This document shows positions 8,346 to 17,847 of a stretch of DNA of 64,000 nt, piece by piece. The DNA is from UBA964 sp031382085 (GTDB lineage: Bacteria; Pseudomonadota; Gammaproteobacteria; Steroidobacterales; Steroidobacteraceae), in contig JANMYM010000019.1 of the NCBI GenBank assembly GCA_031382085.1, positions 66,385 to 130,384 of the forward strand, in the 5' to 3' direction. The position numbers were made by a program, and so were the translations under genes. Every line of letters begins with the position of its first letter. The stretch's first letter is position 1. The notes under the pieces are model-generated. The model made no database searches. It had not been told where the DNA came from and saw nothing but the letters and a program-made list of their open reading frames with translations.

Positions 8346-10729
8346 GGCTTCACGCGCCGGACACGATTGCGCAATTTCAAGGCGCGATGCACCGAGGTCT
8401 GAACCTCAGCGTCGGCAGCATTCTGATGATTGGCGCGCAAATACTCGTTGAAACCCGCTGCGTCCATGGGTCTGGCAATCAGAAATCCTTGAGCTTCGTC
8501 GCAACCCATGTCCGCCAGCAGATCCAGGCTCTCTTGTGTTTCCACGCCTTCGGCGACCACGCGCAGACCCAAGCTGTGACCCAATTCGATGGTCGAGCGG
8601 ACGATCAGCGCGTCGTCCTCATCCTCCGCGGCATCGCGCACGAAGCTGCGGTCGATCTTCAGCTCATCCACCGGCAGTCGCTTCAACTGCGACAGCGAAG
8701 AATACCCGGTGCCGAAATCGTCAATCGCGAAACGCACGCCCGCGACCCGCAACAGCTCCATGTTGCGCGCGGCGACTTTTACATCGCGCATCACCGCACT
8801 TTCGGTGATCTCCAGAATCAGCGCGGTGGCTGGCAGCTGATTTTCCTGCAATTGCTCGAGTACATATTCCGGCAGCTGCGGATCCACAATGTCGCCGGCG
8901 GACAGATTCACCGCCAGTTCGAATTTGAAGTCGTCGCGCCGCCAGGCGCTCAACTGGCGCAACGCAGCGCGCAATATCCAGCGCGTCAGGATGGCGGTGG
9001 CGCCGGTACTCTCTGCTAACGGCACAAACTCGCCCGGCGAGACCTCGCCGAGACTGGCGTGACGCCAGCGCACCAGTGTTTCAGCGCCCCGCAGGCGGCC
9101 GCTCTTGACGCTCACCTTGGGCTGAAACACCAGATACATCTGCCCGGTCCCCACGGAATCCGGAAGATCGGCGCTCAGGCGCAAACGTCGATGCTGCTGC
9201 ACCTCCTGGTCCGTCTCGAACACTCGCACCGGGACGTTAGCACTGCGCGCCGCATCGAGCGCAATTTCCGCACGACGCAACAACTCCGCCGGCGTATCGC
9301 CATGCTCAGGCGCAAAGGCCACGCCTGCGACAGTGGCAATCCGCACATTGACGCCATCCACTCGCAGTCTGGTACGCAGCTCCTCGCACAGGTGACCGAT
9401 CAGCGTTTCGAACGCAGTGCGCCGCAACTTGACGGTCGCAAATGCAAAGCGCGCGCCCTGCAGCCGCGCGACCTGATTGATCGACTCGACTTCACGCGTC
9501 AGACGCTGCCCAAGTTCCAGCAGAACCTGGTCGGCAAAATGCAGTCCGAGGTTGGCGGAAAAATGCTGCAGGTCGGCAATTTCAATGATGGCAACCGAGA
9601 TCAATGTCTCGGCCGATCCGCTGAGTATTTTCTCGCTGAGCAGCGCTTCAAAATGCTGCCGGTTCGGCAAGCCGGTCACCGGATCGTGGCGCGATTGATG
9701 GGTAATCCGCAGTTCGCGGTCCGCAATGCCGCTTTGCATGGCATTGAAGCTGGACGCAAGTTGCGCAAATTCGTCCGCGCCACCTACCTGGATCGGGGAA
9801 CCGTAGTCGCCACGCTCGATGCGCTTGACGCCAGCGACCAACCGTTCGACCGGGCGCGTGGCCGCGCGGCCCAGGCGCACGCCAACGACGGTTGCTAACA
9901 CGACTGCCAGGAACGCAATCAAGGTCAGGGTATTGCGCAACTCGACATACGGCGCGTTGACAGCCTCCATGGACTTCAGCAGCAGGATCGCAAACTGATG
10001 ATCGCCGCTGTTGAGTCTTTCGGACACCGTCAGAAAATCAGCGCCGGCGATCTGCGTCTCGCGCGGCTCGCGCAGCGCAATGGCCCGCATCAAAGTCCCG
10101 GTACCGATTGGTTGGCTGGCCGTTGGAAAACTGGTTGAAGCGACGGTCGCCTGCTCCTGGGAGCTGACCACGAACGCGACCTCAACATCCAGCAACTGCT
10201 TTAGCTCCAGCGCCAATTTCTGATCGACCGCAAAACCGATCGCCACAAACGCAATCGGATCCGGCGCGCGTATCGGCACGGCCAGAACCTGGTAGCTGGC
10301 GTTATCAATTTGCAGGAAGGCGCTGGAGGTGGTTTCAGGCGTCAGCTGGCTAACAGCGTCGGGCGTTAACGGTCCGATGGGGCGGCTGGCGACCATGACC
10401 TTGCCGTCAACATCCAGCACCAGCATCAGGTCCGCGCCGATGCGCCGCGCATGGTTGCGAGCGGCGGAGAGAATGGTGGCCTTGTCGCTCGTGGCAACGG
10501 CCTCACGCAGGCCGAAATCTGCCGCCAGCACGCCCACCGCGTTGGCAAGCTGCGTGGCGCGATAGTCCAGAAATCGCTTGGCGACGGCCGCGCCGGCGTT
10601 CAACTGCTCGTTGGCGCGACCTCTGACCGCGCTCTGGGTGCGGCCCAGAACTGCTAACAGCGTCACAGTTTGGGCGGCAATAACCAGCCCAATGATCAGG
10701 ACGAGAAGTCGATTGCGGAAGGAGCGCAT
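8342..10729 (-). CDS. Membrane sensor with degenerate GGDEF and EAL domains
   Basis: About 795 residues from the ATG at 10729 (protein begins MRSFRNRL); the open frame reaches 10786, which would overlap the divergent gene. The order is TM1 (LLVLIIGLVIAAQTVTLLAV), a periplasmic Cache-like sensor of about 260 residues, TM2 (TLIAFLAVVLATVVGV), HAMP, GGDEF and EAL. The GGDEF motif has become QGARF, so cyclase activity is unlikely. The EAL motif reads ETLVRW, with DDFGTGYSSL and KIDRSFV retained, so c-di-GMP hydrolysis is possible. I infer that it senses a periplasmic signal related to the cupredoxin/barrel pair transcribed away from it. Its TAG stop lies in the MITE target duplication. Confidence 0.9.
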   Translation of the reverse strand: MRSFRNRLLVLIIGLVIAAQTVTLLAVLGRTQSAVRGRANEQLNAGAAVAKRFLDYRATQLANAVGVLAADFGLREAVATSDKATILSAARNHARRIGADLMLVLDVDGKVMVASRPIGPLTPDAVSQLTPETTSSAFLQIDNASYQVLAVPIRAPDPIAFVAIGFAVDQKLALELKQLLDVEVAFVVSSQEQATVASTSFPTASQPIGTGTLMRAIALREPRETQIAGADFLTVSERLNSGDHQFAILLLKSMEAVNAPYVELRNTLTLIAFLAVVLATVVGVRLGRAATRPVERLVAGVKRIERGDYGSPIQVGGADEFAQLASSFNAMQSGIADRELRITHQSRHDPVTGLPNRQHFEALLSEKILSGSAETLISVAIIEIADLQHFSANLGLHFADQVLLELGQRLTREVESINQVARLQGARFAFATVKLRRTAFETLIGHLCEELRTRLRVDGVNVRIATVAGVAFAPEHGDTPAELLRRAEIALDAARSANVPVRVFETDQEVQQHRRLRLSADLPDSVGTGQMYLVFQPKVSVKSGRLRGAETLVRWRHASLGEVSPGEFVPLAESTGATAILTRWILRAALRQLSAWRRDDFKFELAVNLSAGDIVDPQLPEYVLEQLQENQLPATALILEITESAVMRDVKVAARNMELLRVAGVRFAIDDFGTGYSSLSQLKRLPVDELKIDRSFVRDAAEDEDDALIVRSTIELGHSLGLRVVAEGVETQESLDLLADMGCDEAQGFLIARPMDAAGFNEYLRANHQNAADAEVQTSVHRALKLRNRVRRVKP

Positions 10730-10767
10730 TCCAGACCTTATGTTGACATCCCCCAGCCTAATCATCC

Positions 10768-11463
10768 GTGGTTCTGAGCGCGACAACCGTGTACCGTTTT
10801 TTCGATGCAGTTCGCAAACCTGCCGCTATCCTCGCTGCGATCGCGGCCTGCGGCGTGCCATGGGCGTTAGCGGGTGAGCTATCCATCCGGGTTGTCACGA
10901 AAGACGGCTTGCCCATGGCGGGTGCGGTTGTTGAAATCCGCAACCTGACCGGGCAACGAAGACCCGTTGTGCCCGTCGATACGCGCATGGACCAGGTCGA
11001 CCTCGCCTTCGCGCCGGCCGTGCTGGTTGTACCGGTCGGCTCGCATATCGCCTTTCCTAACAGTGATGTTGTCAGCCACCAGGTCTATTCGTTCTCGCCG
11101 CCCAAGCGATTTCAATTGCCGTTGTACCGCGGCAAGCCCTATCCGCCGGTCACGTTCGACGCGCCGGGCATCGTCACGGTGGGCTGCAATATTCACGACA
11201 ACATGCTGGGCTACGTGCTGGTAACCGACGCGCCCTACTATGGCCAGACAACACAGGCAGGCACCTGGTCCAGCGAAGCGCTGCCACCGGGAGATTATGC
11301 CGTTAGCATCTGGCATCCGCGCTTGCGCAACCTCGCCAAACCCATGCTGCAGAACTTCAGTGTTGCGGCCACCGGCACGCGCACTGAAGTCTTGCTCAGA
11401 GTCAGCGAACCCTTGCGCCCGGAGCGCCTGACCGCCAAGCGCAGCGGCTGGGACGAGTACTAG
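10768..11463 (+). CDS. Periplasmic cupredoxin-like protein (methylamine-utilisation type)
   Basis: 231 residues from a GTG; a second in-frame GTG at 10789 (MYRFFDAVRKP) is also plausible. There is a signal peptide ending near ALAGE. After a small beta domain, a plastocyanin-like fold carries a type I copper set: His in VSHQVYSF, then Cys-x2-His-x2-Met in GCNIHDNM (about residues 143-149). Proteins of this form are annotated as methylamine utilization proteins, but no methylamine dehydrogenase genes are present, so an electron-transfer or copper-sensing role is all that can be inferred. It lies three bases before an outer-membrane protein gene and is divergent from the EAL sensor. Confidence 0.8.
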   Translation: MVLSATTVYRFFDAVRKPAAILAAIAACGVPWALAGELSIRVVTKDGLPMAGAVVEIRNLTGQRRPVVPVDTRMDQVDLAFAPAVLVVPVGSHIAFPNSDVVSHQVYSFSPPKRFQLPLYRGKPYPPVTFDAPGIVTVGCNIHDNMLGYVLVTDAPYYGQTTQAGTWSSEALPPGDYAVSIWHPRLRNLAKPMLQNFSVAATGTRTEVLLRVSEPLRPERLTAKRSGWDEY

Positions 11464-11466
11464 GCC

Positions 11467-12693
11467 ATGCCCAGCAACATCGCCAGCCGGTTGCTACTCG
11501 CAGGCCTGTTCACATCCGCCCCGCTGGCTGCGCAGCAACTCGAAGTCACGCTCGACGGACGACTCGTGACCTCCGATTCACGCACATCGTTTCTGGACGG
11601 CGGCCTGGGCAAGCTGCGTGCAAATGCCAGCAGCGATGGCGCGGAATTGGGCCGTCTGCGCTTTGCCATGAGCGGTGCGTTAGGCGAGTCGTTTCACTAC
11701 GTGCTCGATGCGTCCGCATGGAGTATGAACGACACCAACCCGATCGACCTCACCGAGGCGTACCTCGAGTGGCGCCCAGCGCCGAGCGGCGTCTGGCGTT
11801 CCCGCGTGAAGGCAGGCGCCTTCTACCCCGCCATTTCTCTGGAACATCGCGGGACTGGCTGGACGAATCCCTATTTTTTAAGCAGCTCCGCGCTCAATAC
11901 CTGGATCGGCGAGGAACTGCGCACCATAGGGCTTGAGTACAACCTCGACTGGTTGGGCGCGCAGCATAATTCGCAATTCGACTTTGGTCTCACGGCGGCC
12001 GTCTTTGGCTGGAACGATCCGGCGGGCGTCGTAGTCGCGCTCCGTGGTTTCGCCTTGCATGACCGCCAGACACCGCTGTTCGGACGCTTGCGGACCTGGG
12101 TGCCGGGCGGCGGCCGGCAGCAGCGCGTGCTATTCGATGAAATCGATGGCCGGCCCGGCTACTACGTCGGCGCGCAGGCCAAGTACGGTGACCGGGTGTT
12201 GGTGCGGGCACTGCATTACGATAATCGCGCCGATTCCGCCGTGTTCGACGCCGCGATCGATGATTATGCGTGGGAAACGAATTTCGACAGCGTGGGCCTC
12301 AGACTTCAATCTGCGAATGACTGGACTGTCATCGCGCAATGGCTGTCCGGAGAAACCTTTGTCGGATCGAGTCGCCATGACGCCTGGTATTTCGACGCCC
12401 AGTTCCTTTTGTTAGCCAAACAACTCGGCAAGCACCGATTTGCCGCGCGCTACGATTGGTTTGCAACCAGCCAGGCCAGGTCAATATATCCCGGCCTGCT
12501 GGGGCGTGACCGTGGCAATGCCAGGTCTTTAGCCTGGACGTTTGAACCGCTGGCGCGGCTGGAAGTTACGGCCGAGTATCTGCGGGTGGACAGCAATTAC
12601 AATTGGCGCCGATGGCTGGGCGAAGCGCCGCAGGCGACGGAAAGCTCGTTGCAGATCGGCGTCCGTTACACCTTCAAAACAGGCCGGCGTTAA
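11467..12693 (+). CDS. Putative outer-membrane beta-barrel (porin-like) protein
   Basis: 408 residues with a signal peptide ending at PLAAQQ. The body alternates polar and hydrophobic residues with aromatic girdles. It ends in a beta-strand (LQIGVRYTFKTGRR) reminiscent of barrel termini, though it lacks a terminal Phe. Segments such as HYVLDASAWSMNDTNPIDLTEAYLEW resemble phosphate-selective-porin-like barrels. The substrate is unknown. It is cotranscribed with the cupredoxin gene, three bases upstream. Confidence 0.7.
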   Translation: MPSNIASRLLLAGLFTSAPLAAQQLEVTLDGRLVTSDSRTSFLDGGLGKLRANASSDGAELGRLRFAMSGALGESFHYVLDASAWSMNDTNPIDLTEAYLEWRPAPSGVWRSRVKAGAFYPAISLEHRGTGWTNPYFLSSSALNTWIGEELRTIGLEYNLDWLGAQHNSQFDFGLTAAVFGWNDPAGVVVALRGFALHDRQTPLFGRLRTWVPGGGRQQRVLFDEIDGRPGYYVGAQAKYGDRVLVRALHYDNRADSAVFDAAIDDYAWETNFDSVGLRLQSANDWTVIAQWLSGETFVGSSRHDAWYFDAQFLLLAKQLGKHRFAARYDWFATSQARSIYPGLLGRDRGNARSLAWTFEPLARLEVTAEYLRVDSNYNWRRWLGEAPQATESSLQIGVRYTFKTGRR

Positions 12694-12714
12694 GCTGCTT
12701 GCGCCCCGGCGCGA

Positions 12715-15453
12715 TCAGGGCAGATTCAAGGCGGCGCGCCGGCCGTTGCGCGGTGGCAGGCAGGTAAAGGTCAGGGGCTCGGCAGCGCGTGCCAGCGCCC
12801 GCAACGCCGTATCGCTGAGGCGCGATCCGTCGCGCATCAGCCAGCTGCTGTCGGGCTGAAACAAGCCGCTCTGCGCCACACCATCGATGTTAGCCCGCAC
12901 CACCAGGTCGCAGGCCGGCTGCGGCGTTGTTACCAGGGCCTGGGCCTCGAGCAGGCTCAGCTGGTTTTCGATCGCGGTGGAGGAACCGGTTCGCCAGGTC
13001 ACCTGCTGGCCCACCACCGGCAGCAGATTGCTGTCCATGGCTAACACAAACTCGATCACCTGGGCACGACTGCGGTCGGCCGGCGCCGGAAAGAAAAACA
13101 CCGGGTCCTGGAAGAAGTCATCGAGCGTCGCAACGCTGCCGTCGTTGGAAAATCCAAAACCGCGGATCTGCGGACCGGTCGCGGCGCCGGTGCCCAGGCT
13201 GGAGCCGAACATGCCAGTCTTCTGATAGACGTTGCGTAACTGCGGCACCTTGAAATTCTCGCTGATACGGCCGCCCTCGAACGACATCAGGCCACCGGTA
13301 CCGAAGCGTCCGTTGCCTGGATTCAGGCGGTGGCAGGCATCGCAATTACCTAACAACGTGGTCGGCGCGCCGTTGAAAATCGCGCGTCCAGCCGCCTGGT
13401 CCGCGCTCAGGGTGTTATCAAGTGCGCGCACCGGATTGGGCGGCATGCTCAAGGCCATCGCAAAATCGGTAAATGCCTGCAATTGAGCGGCATCGAGCGG
13501 CGCGTCGCGACCAACCAGGCCAACGAAAGCCGGATTGAACTCCTTGAAGGACGCCTCTTCCAGAGATTCCAGCGCGCCGCGCACGGTCTGGCGATTGGTG
13601 CCGGTGCGATCGCCGCGCCAGTGCATGGGCCCGTTGCCCGCCAGGCCGCGCAGCGTCTGGGTGTTCATCGGACCTTTCATTGGATGAAACTGCGGCGTCG
13701 TGCGCGGGCTGTTAGGGACATATTGATTGGGATTGGTCTTCATGACGTCGTCCGGATTGCCCAGATCCCAGGACAGCTGGTCCATGTCGCCGAAAACATG
13801 GCAGCTACCGCAGGAGGTCGAACCGTTGGCCGACGTCAGCTGCGCGTCATACAGAAATTGCCGCCCGGTCCTGACCGCCGTGGCCTCGGGCGAAAAAAGC
13901 GCGGTGCTGTTGAGCACGCTGCGGCTGCTCGTGTCGATGACGCTGACCGCGTGCGCAATGCGCGAGTATACGTAGAGCCGCGAGCCCGCTGCGTTGATGG
14001 CAAGCCCGGCAGGGCCCGCCGGAACCGGGATGTGACGCGATGCATCTGCTGCGAAAGCAGCCGAGGTGAGCGACGCCACCGGCAACGCCGCAACCTTGCC
14101 CGAACTGAACGCAGCCACGTACAGCGTGTCGCCGGCGGGACTGAATACCATGGCGGTGGGTTGCGCCAGGCTGCGAGCCTTTTCCGCTGCCGGAATGCCC
14201 GCGCCCTGCGGCGTGTTGAAATTCAGATGCGAATTCAAGTGCACCACATCGACCGCGCTGGTGGCCGAATTGACGACCGTCACGCGGGACTCGGCGATAC
14301 GCCCGCGAACTGTGGACCCACCGCGAATGCCAGGACCCTCGAAGCGCACCTGGTTGATCGCCTCGCTATTGCTGACAAAGACACGTCCATCCACCGGGCT
14401 GACCGCAAGATTGAACAACGTGCTGCCGATTCCGCTCACTTGCGAGCGCACCGTGGGCGTTGTTGCCGCGGCATCGATGACAAACAAGTCGTTGTCAGGC
14501 AGGCTGAACTTCACCCTGGCAGACCAGTCAGTGCGCGCGTCATCGCGCCAGGCGCTGCCATCGAACTTTACGATAAGGCCGGTAGCCGGCGCGCTAACGC
14601 CGTCGGCACTGGTCGCAATGCCGGGCTTGTTAGCTCCCACCGTGTCGCGGTGCAGTACCGTGCTGCGATTGCCCGACATGAAAGGCGCAGCATAAACCGT
14701 GCGGCCGTCACCACTGACCGCGAGTGCCCGAGGCTTGTCGGCAAACAATGTCAGGATACTGAGCGGTCGGCCATTCACGGAATCATCGAGCTGCGTAGCG
14801 TCAAAAATCCAGACATCGGCGCGGCCGGTGCCGGGCGTGATCAGCGCTGCGGGCGTGAAGCCGGGACGCTGCTGGCCACGATTGGCAGCGGTGACAAAGG
14901 CGCGTTGACGATTCGCCCCCGCAAACACCACATCGCGCGGCTCGTCGCCGACTAACAAGGTACGCAATACGCGCGGCGTGCCGTCGAGACGCACAACACT
15001 GACCGAGTCGGACAGATGATTGACCACCCAGACTTCGTTAGCGTCACGCTCCGCAATGGCAACCGGCTCCAGGCCCACGGCTACTGCACTCACAAGCCGC
15101 AGCGTGTCGCCCTGCACTGCATAGATTTCCAGGCAATGGGACGGAGCATTCGCGACGTACAAGCGCTGGCCGTCCGCCGATAACACGATCGGCCGGACCG
15201 GATCGCTTTCAAATACCGTCACCGATCCGCTCGCTGTATCTGCCGTCACCGAGTCCGTCGTGCTGCCGCACTGCAGTACCGGCTTCTGCAGAATCGTGCC
15301 CTGCGATGCCTCGATGGCGGCCGCGGTCAGCGGCGGCGGATTATTGCCAACCGGTGGGGTGCTGGCACCAACGGTCGCCGACGACGAACCGCCGCCGCCG
15401 CAGGCGGACAGCATCGCGCCGGCGATCAAAATCGACACAAGACTGCTTTTCAT
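12715..15453 (-). CDS. Beta-propeller di-haem cytochrome c lipoprotein
   Basis: About 912 residues, starting at MKSSLVSILIAG with lipobox LSAC and a GGGGSSS linker; the frame extends to 15507 but lacks a sensible signal there. Residues about 60-520 form YVTN/Lvp-like propeller blades (RLYVANAPSHCLEIYAV, SRLYVYSRIAHAVSVIDT). The C-terminal half is a MauG/cytochrome c peroxidase-like region with two c-haem sites: CGSCH (about residue 545) and CDACH (about residue 705). A final Cys pair (about residues 860 and 890) may form a disulfide. It is probably an outer- or inner-membrane-anchored periplasmic redox enzyme of unknown substrate. Confidence 0.8.
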   Translation of the reverse strand: MKSSLVSILIAGAMLSACGGGGSSSATVGASTPPVGNNPPPLTAAAIEASQGTILQKPVLQCGSTTDSVTADTASGSVTVFESDPVRPIVLSADGQRLYVANAPSHCLEIYAVQGDTLRLVSAVAVGLEPVAIAERDANEVWVVNHLSDSVSVVRLDGTPRVLRTLLVGDEPRDVVFAGANRQRAFVTAANRGQQRPGFTPAALITPGTGRADVWIFDATQLDDSVNGRPLSILTLFADKPRALAVSGDGRTVYAAPFMSGNRSTVLHRDTVGANKPGIATSADGVSAPATGLIVKFDGSAWRDDARTDWSARVKFSLPDNDLFVIDAAATTPTVRSQVSGIGSTLFNLAVSPVDGRVFVSNSEAINQVRFEGPGIRGGSTVRGRIAESRVTVVNSATSAVDVVHLNSHLNFNTPQGAGIPAAEKARSLAQPTAMVFSPAGDTLYVAAFSSGKVAALPVASLTSAAFAADASRHIPVPAGPAGLAINAAGSRLYVYSRIAHAVSVIDTSSRSVLNSTALFSPEATAVRTGRQFLYDAQLTSANGSTSCGSCHVFGDMDQLSWDLGNPDDVMKTNPNQYVPNSPRTTPQFHPMKGPMNTQTLRGLAGNGPMHWRGDRTGTNRQTVRGALESLEEASFKEFNPAFVGLVGRDAPLDAAQLQAFTDFAMALSMPPNPVRALDNTLSADQAAGRAIFNGAPTTLLGNCDACHRLNPGNGRFGTGGLMSFEGGRISENFKVPQLRNVYQKTGMFGSSLGTGAATGPQIRGFGFSNDGSVATLDDFFQDPVFFFPAPADRSRAQVIEFVLAMDSNLLPVVGQQVTWRTGSSTAIENQLSLLEAQALVTTPQPACDLVVRANIDGVAQSGLFQPDSSWLMRDGSRLSDTALRALARAAEPLTFTCLPPRNGRRAALNLP

Positions 15454-15565
15454 TCGTCTGACTTTCCGGAGGTGGCGCAGGGCTCGATAGACTAATCGTC
15501 GCCGCACTGACTTTGCACTAACTGGCGGATGTGGGTCATGGGAAAGCTCAGGCGCTTAACGTAAT

Positions 15566-16105
15566 ATGGATCACATGAATATGCCAAAACGAGGTTTGGC
15601 CCCGGGCGTCACGCTGGTTGAATTGCTCATTGTCATCGCAATCATCGGCATTCTGGCAACGCTAGCCATTCCCGCCTATTCCGACTTTGTTGTCAAAGCC
15701 CAGGTGGTTGAAGGCCTGACGTTAACGAGCTCCGCCAAAAAAGCAATTGCGGAGATCTACTTTCAAAACGGCGCGCCGCCGGCCAATCGCGTCGCAGCAG
15801 GTCTAACGGCAACTGCGACCGACACCGGCGGCAAGTACGTTTTGTCCGTGGATGTGGTCGGTGGCCGCATTGATCTCACCTTCGGCAACAACGTCAACGC
15901 TATCATCAGCAATAGAGTCTTGTCGATCACGCCCTACGAAACGCAGGACCGTTCCATCGTCTGGCGCTGTGGCCTGGCCGGCGTTCCAAACGGCACCAAT
16001 CCCCTCGGCACTGCCGCTGGCGCCCCCGTCACCTACCAGGCCGGCACCCTTGGCGATCTGGATGGTGGCAAGTATCTGCCGCCAATCTGCCGCGCCAGCG
16101 GCTGA
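15566..16105 (+). CDS. Type IV pilin, solitary (PilA-like)
   Basis: 179 residues from the first ATG; ATGs at 15575 and 15581 are in frame and give a more typical short leader. The class III signal has PGVTLVELLIVIAIIGIL, with cleavage after Gly and Glu at +5 present. Position +1 is Val instead of the usual Phe. The globular part ends with a Cys pair (WRCGL ... PPICRASG) that would close the D-region loop. A 179-residue size and central beta region fit a major pilin. No pilS/R or pilB/C/D genes flank it. Confidence 0.87.
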   Translation: MDHMNMPKRGLAPGVTLVELLIVIAIIGILATLAIPAYSDFVVKAQVVEGLTLTSSAKKAIAEIYFQNGAPPANRVAAGLTATATDTGGKYVLSVDVVGGRIDLTFGNNVNAIISNRVLSITPYETQDRSIVWRCGLAGVPNGTNPLGTAAGAPVTYQAGTLGDLDGGKYLPPICRASG

Positions 16106-16109
16106 CCGC

Positions 16110-16159
16110 CAGACGCTTTTTTGACCTAACGCTTTTTTGGCCTAACGCTTTTTTGGAAT
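16110..16159. repeat. Short tandem repeat at the 3' end of lpd
   Basis: ACGCTTTTTTG appears three times at 17-base intervals (units starting near 16113, 16129 and 16146). The last unit lies inside the lpd coding end and encodes the terminal KKR-stop on the minus strand. The extra two copies look like duplications of the lpd terminus into the spacer between lpd and the pilin gene. No hairpin is formed, so it is not an obvious terminator. Confidence 0.7.
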
Positions 16160-17842
16160 GTAGAGATCGGTCAGCGTTCCCTCGAACGCTTCAGCCGCCA
16201 TCGCCACCGACTCGGACAGGGTCGGATGCGGGTGTATGGTGCGCCCGATATCGGCGGCATCCAGTCCGTTCTCGATCGCGAGTGCAATCTCGGCCACCAA
16301 CTCGCCGGCGTTCGGTCCGACGATACCGCCGCCTAACACGCGGTGGGTCCTGGGGTCAAACAGCAACTTGGTGAAGCCGTCATCGCGCCCCATTGCCAGC
16401 GAGCGGCCACTCGCAGCCCAAGGAAACTGCCCCTTTTCGATCGCGATCCCTTGCGCGCTGGCGTCGTTCTCCGTGAGGCCCACCCAGGCCAATTCCGGAT
16501 CGGTGTAGGCCACGGACGGAATCACGCGCGCGTCGAAATAGCTCTTCTGGCCCGCCGCGACTTCGGCTGCCACCTTGCCCTCGTGCGTGGCTTTGTGAGC
16601 CAGCATCGGCTGGCCGACAACATCGCCGATCGCAAAGATGTGCGGCACGTGCGTGCGCTGCTGCTTGTCGACCGCGATGAATCCACGCTCGTCCAAAGCG
16701 AGGCCCGCCGCCTCGGCGCCGATCAGGTGGCCGTTCGGCCTGCGGCCCACAGCCACCAGGACCCGGTCGTAGGTCTCGCGCGTCGGCGCGCCCGCGCCTT
16801 CGAAGCTGACATGCAGACCGGCTTTGTCAGCCGTCACAGCGGTGACTTTCACGCCTAACAGAATCTGCTGGTATTGCTTGCGGATGCGCTTTTCGAGCGG
16901 CCGCACGAGATCGATATCGGCGCCCGGCATAAGCTGGCTGGTCAATTCCACGACGCTGACCTTGCTGCCCAGTGCCGCATATACGCAGGCCATCTCAAGC
17001 CCGATGATGCCGCCGCCCACCACCAGCATGCGGCCCGGAATATCCCTGAGCTCAAGCGCACCGGTGGAATCAATGATGCGCGGGTCCTGGGGCAGAAACG
17101 GCAAGCTGACAGGCTCGGAACCCACAGCAATGATGCACTGCCTGAACTTGAGCCGCAGTGCTTTGCCCGCCTGCGCAACCTCGATAACGTAGGGATCCAC
17201 GAAACGGCCCACGCCCTGGACCACTTCGACGCGGCGCTGGCGGGCGAGTTGTTTGAGCCCGCCGGTCAATTTTGCAATAACGGAATCTTTCCAGGAACGC
17301 AGTTTATCCAGATCGATGTGCGGCGCGCCGAAGCTGATGCCATGCGCTGCCATCGACTGCGCCTCGTCCAGGACTCTGGCTGCGTGCAACAGTGCCTTGG
17401 AGGGTATGCATCCGACATTCAGGCACGCGCCGCCTAACACAGGAGCACGTTCTATCAGCGTGACCTTGAGACCCAGATCCGCCGCGCGAAATGCCGCGCT
17501 GTAGCCGCCGGGTCCGGCGCCTAACACCACGAGGTCGGCTTCTTGATCGAAAGCGACCGCGGCATTGGACGGTTCAGGGCTGGCGCGCGCGGCAGTCTCA
17601 ATCTTGACGCCTTCGATTCGCGCCAGCAATGAGCCCTTGCTGACCCTGTCGCCTTTGCGCACCAGGATTTCCAGCACCTTGCCGGCTGCGACCGAAGGTA
17701 CATCCATCGCCGCTTTTTCAGTCTCGAGTGTCACGAGCGGCGTCTCCACCGCAATCGTGTCGCCCACGGCCACCAGCACATCAATGACCGGAACGTCGGC
17801 AAAATTCCCAAGATCCGGAACCGTGATATCGATTGCCGCCAT
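16142..17842 (-). CDS. lpdA: Dihydrolipoyl dehydrogenase with N-terminal lipoyl domain (PDH E3)
   Basis: 566 residues. E3 of the pyruvate dehydrogenase complex, reoxidising dihydrolipoamide with FAD and NAD. An extra lipoyl domain fills residues 1-80 with lipoyl-lysine in ETEKAAMD. The flavoprotein follows: GAGPGGYSAAFRAADLG for FAD, redox pair CLNVGC (about residue 140), NAD-binding GGGIIGLEMACVYAALG, and C-terminal active-site HPHPTLSE. A lipoyl-tagged E3 is known in Neisseria and several proteobacteria. It is last in the aceE-aceF-lpd operon, five bases after aceF. Confidence 0.96.
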   Translation of the reverse strand: MAAIDITVPDLGNFADVPVIDVLVAVGDTIAVETPLVTLETEKAAMDVPSVAAGKVLEILVRKGDRVSKGSLLARIEGVKIETAARASPEPSNAAVAFDQEADLVVLGAGPGGYSAAFRAADLGLKVTLIERAPVLGGACLNVGCIPSKALLHAARVLDEAQSMAAHGISFGAPHIDLDKLRSWKDSVIAKLTGGLKQLARQRRVEVVQGVGRFVDPYVIEVAQAGKALRLKFRQCIIAVGSEPVSLPFLPQDPRIIDSTGALELRDIPGRMLVVGGGIIGLEMACVYAALGSKVSVVELTSQLMPGADIDLVRPLEKRIRKQYQQILLGVKVTAVTADKAGLHVSFEGAGAPTRETYDRVLVAVGRRPNGHLIGAEAAGLALDERGFIAVDKQQRTHVPHIFAIGDVVGQPMLAHKATHEGKVAAEVAAGQKSYFDARVIPSVAYTDPELAWVGLTENDASAQGIAIEKGQFPWAASGRSLAMGRDDGFTKLLFDPRTHRVLGGGIVGPNAGELVAEIALAIENGLDAADIGRTIHPHPTLSESVAMAAEAFEGTLTDLYIPKKR

Positions 17843-17847
17843 GTGGA

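Noticed and set aside
13483..14955. 490-codon open frame on the plus strand inside the cytochrome lipoprotein
   Set aside because: Arg-rich, no domain, and opposite a protein with lipobox and two haem motifs.
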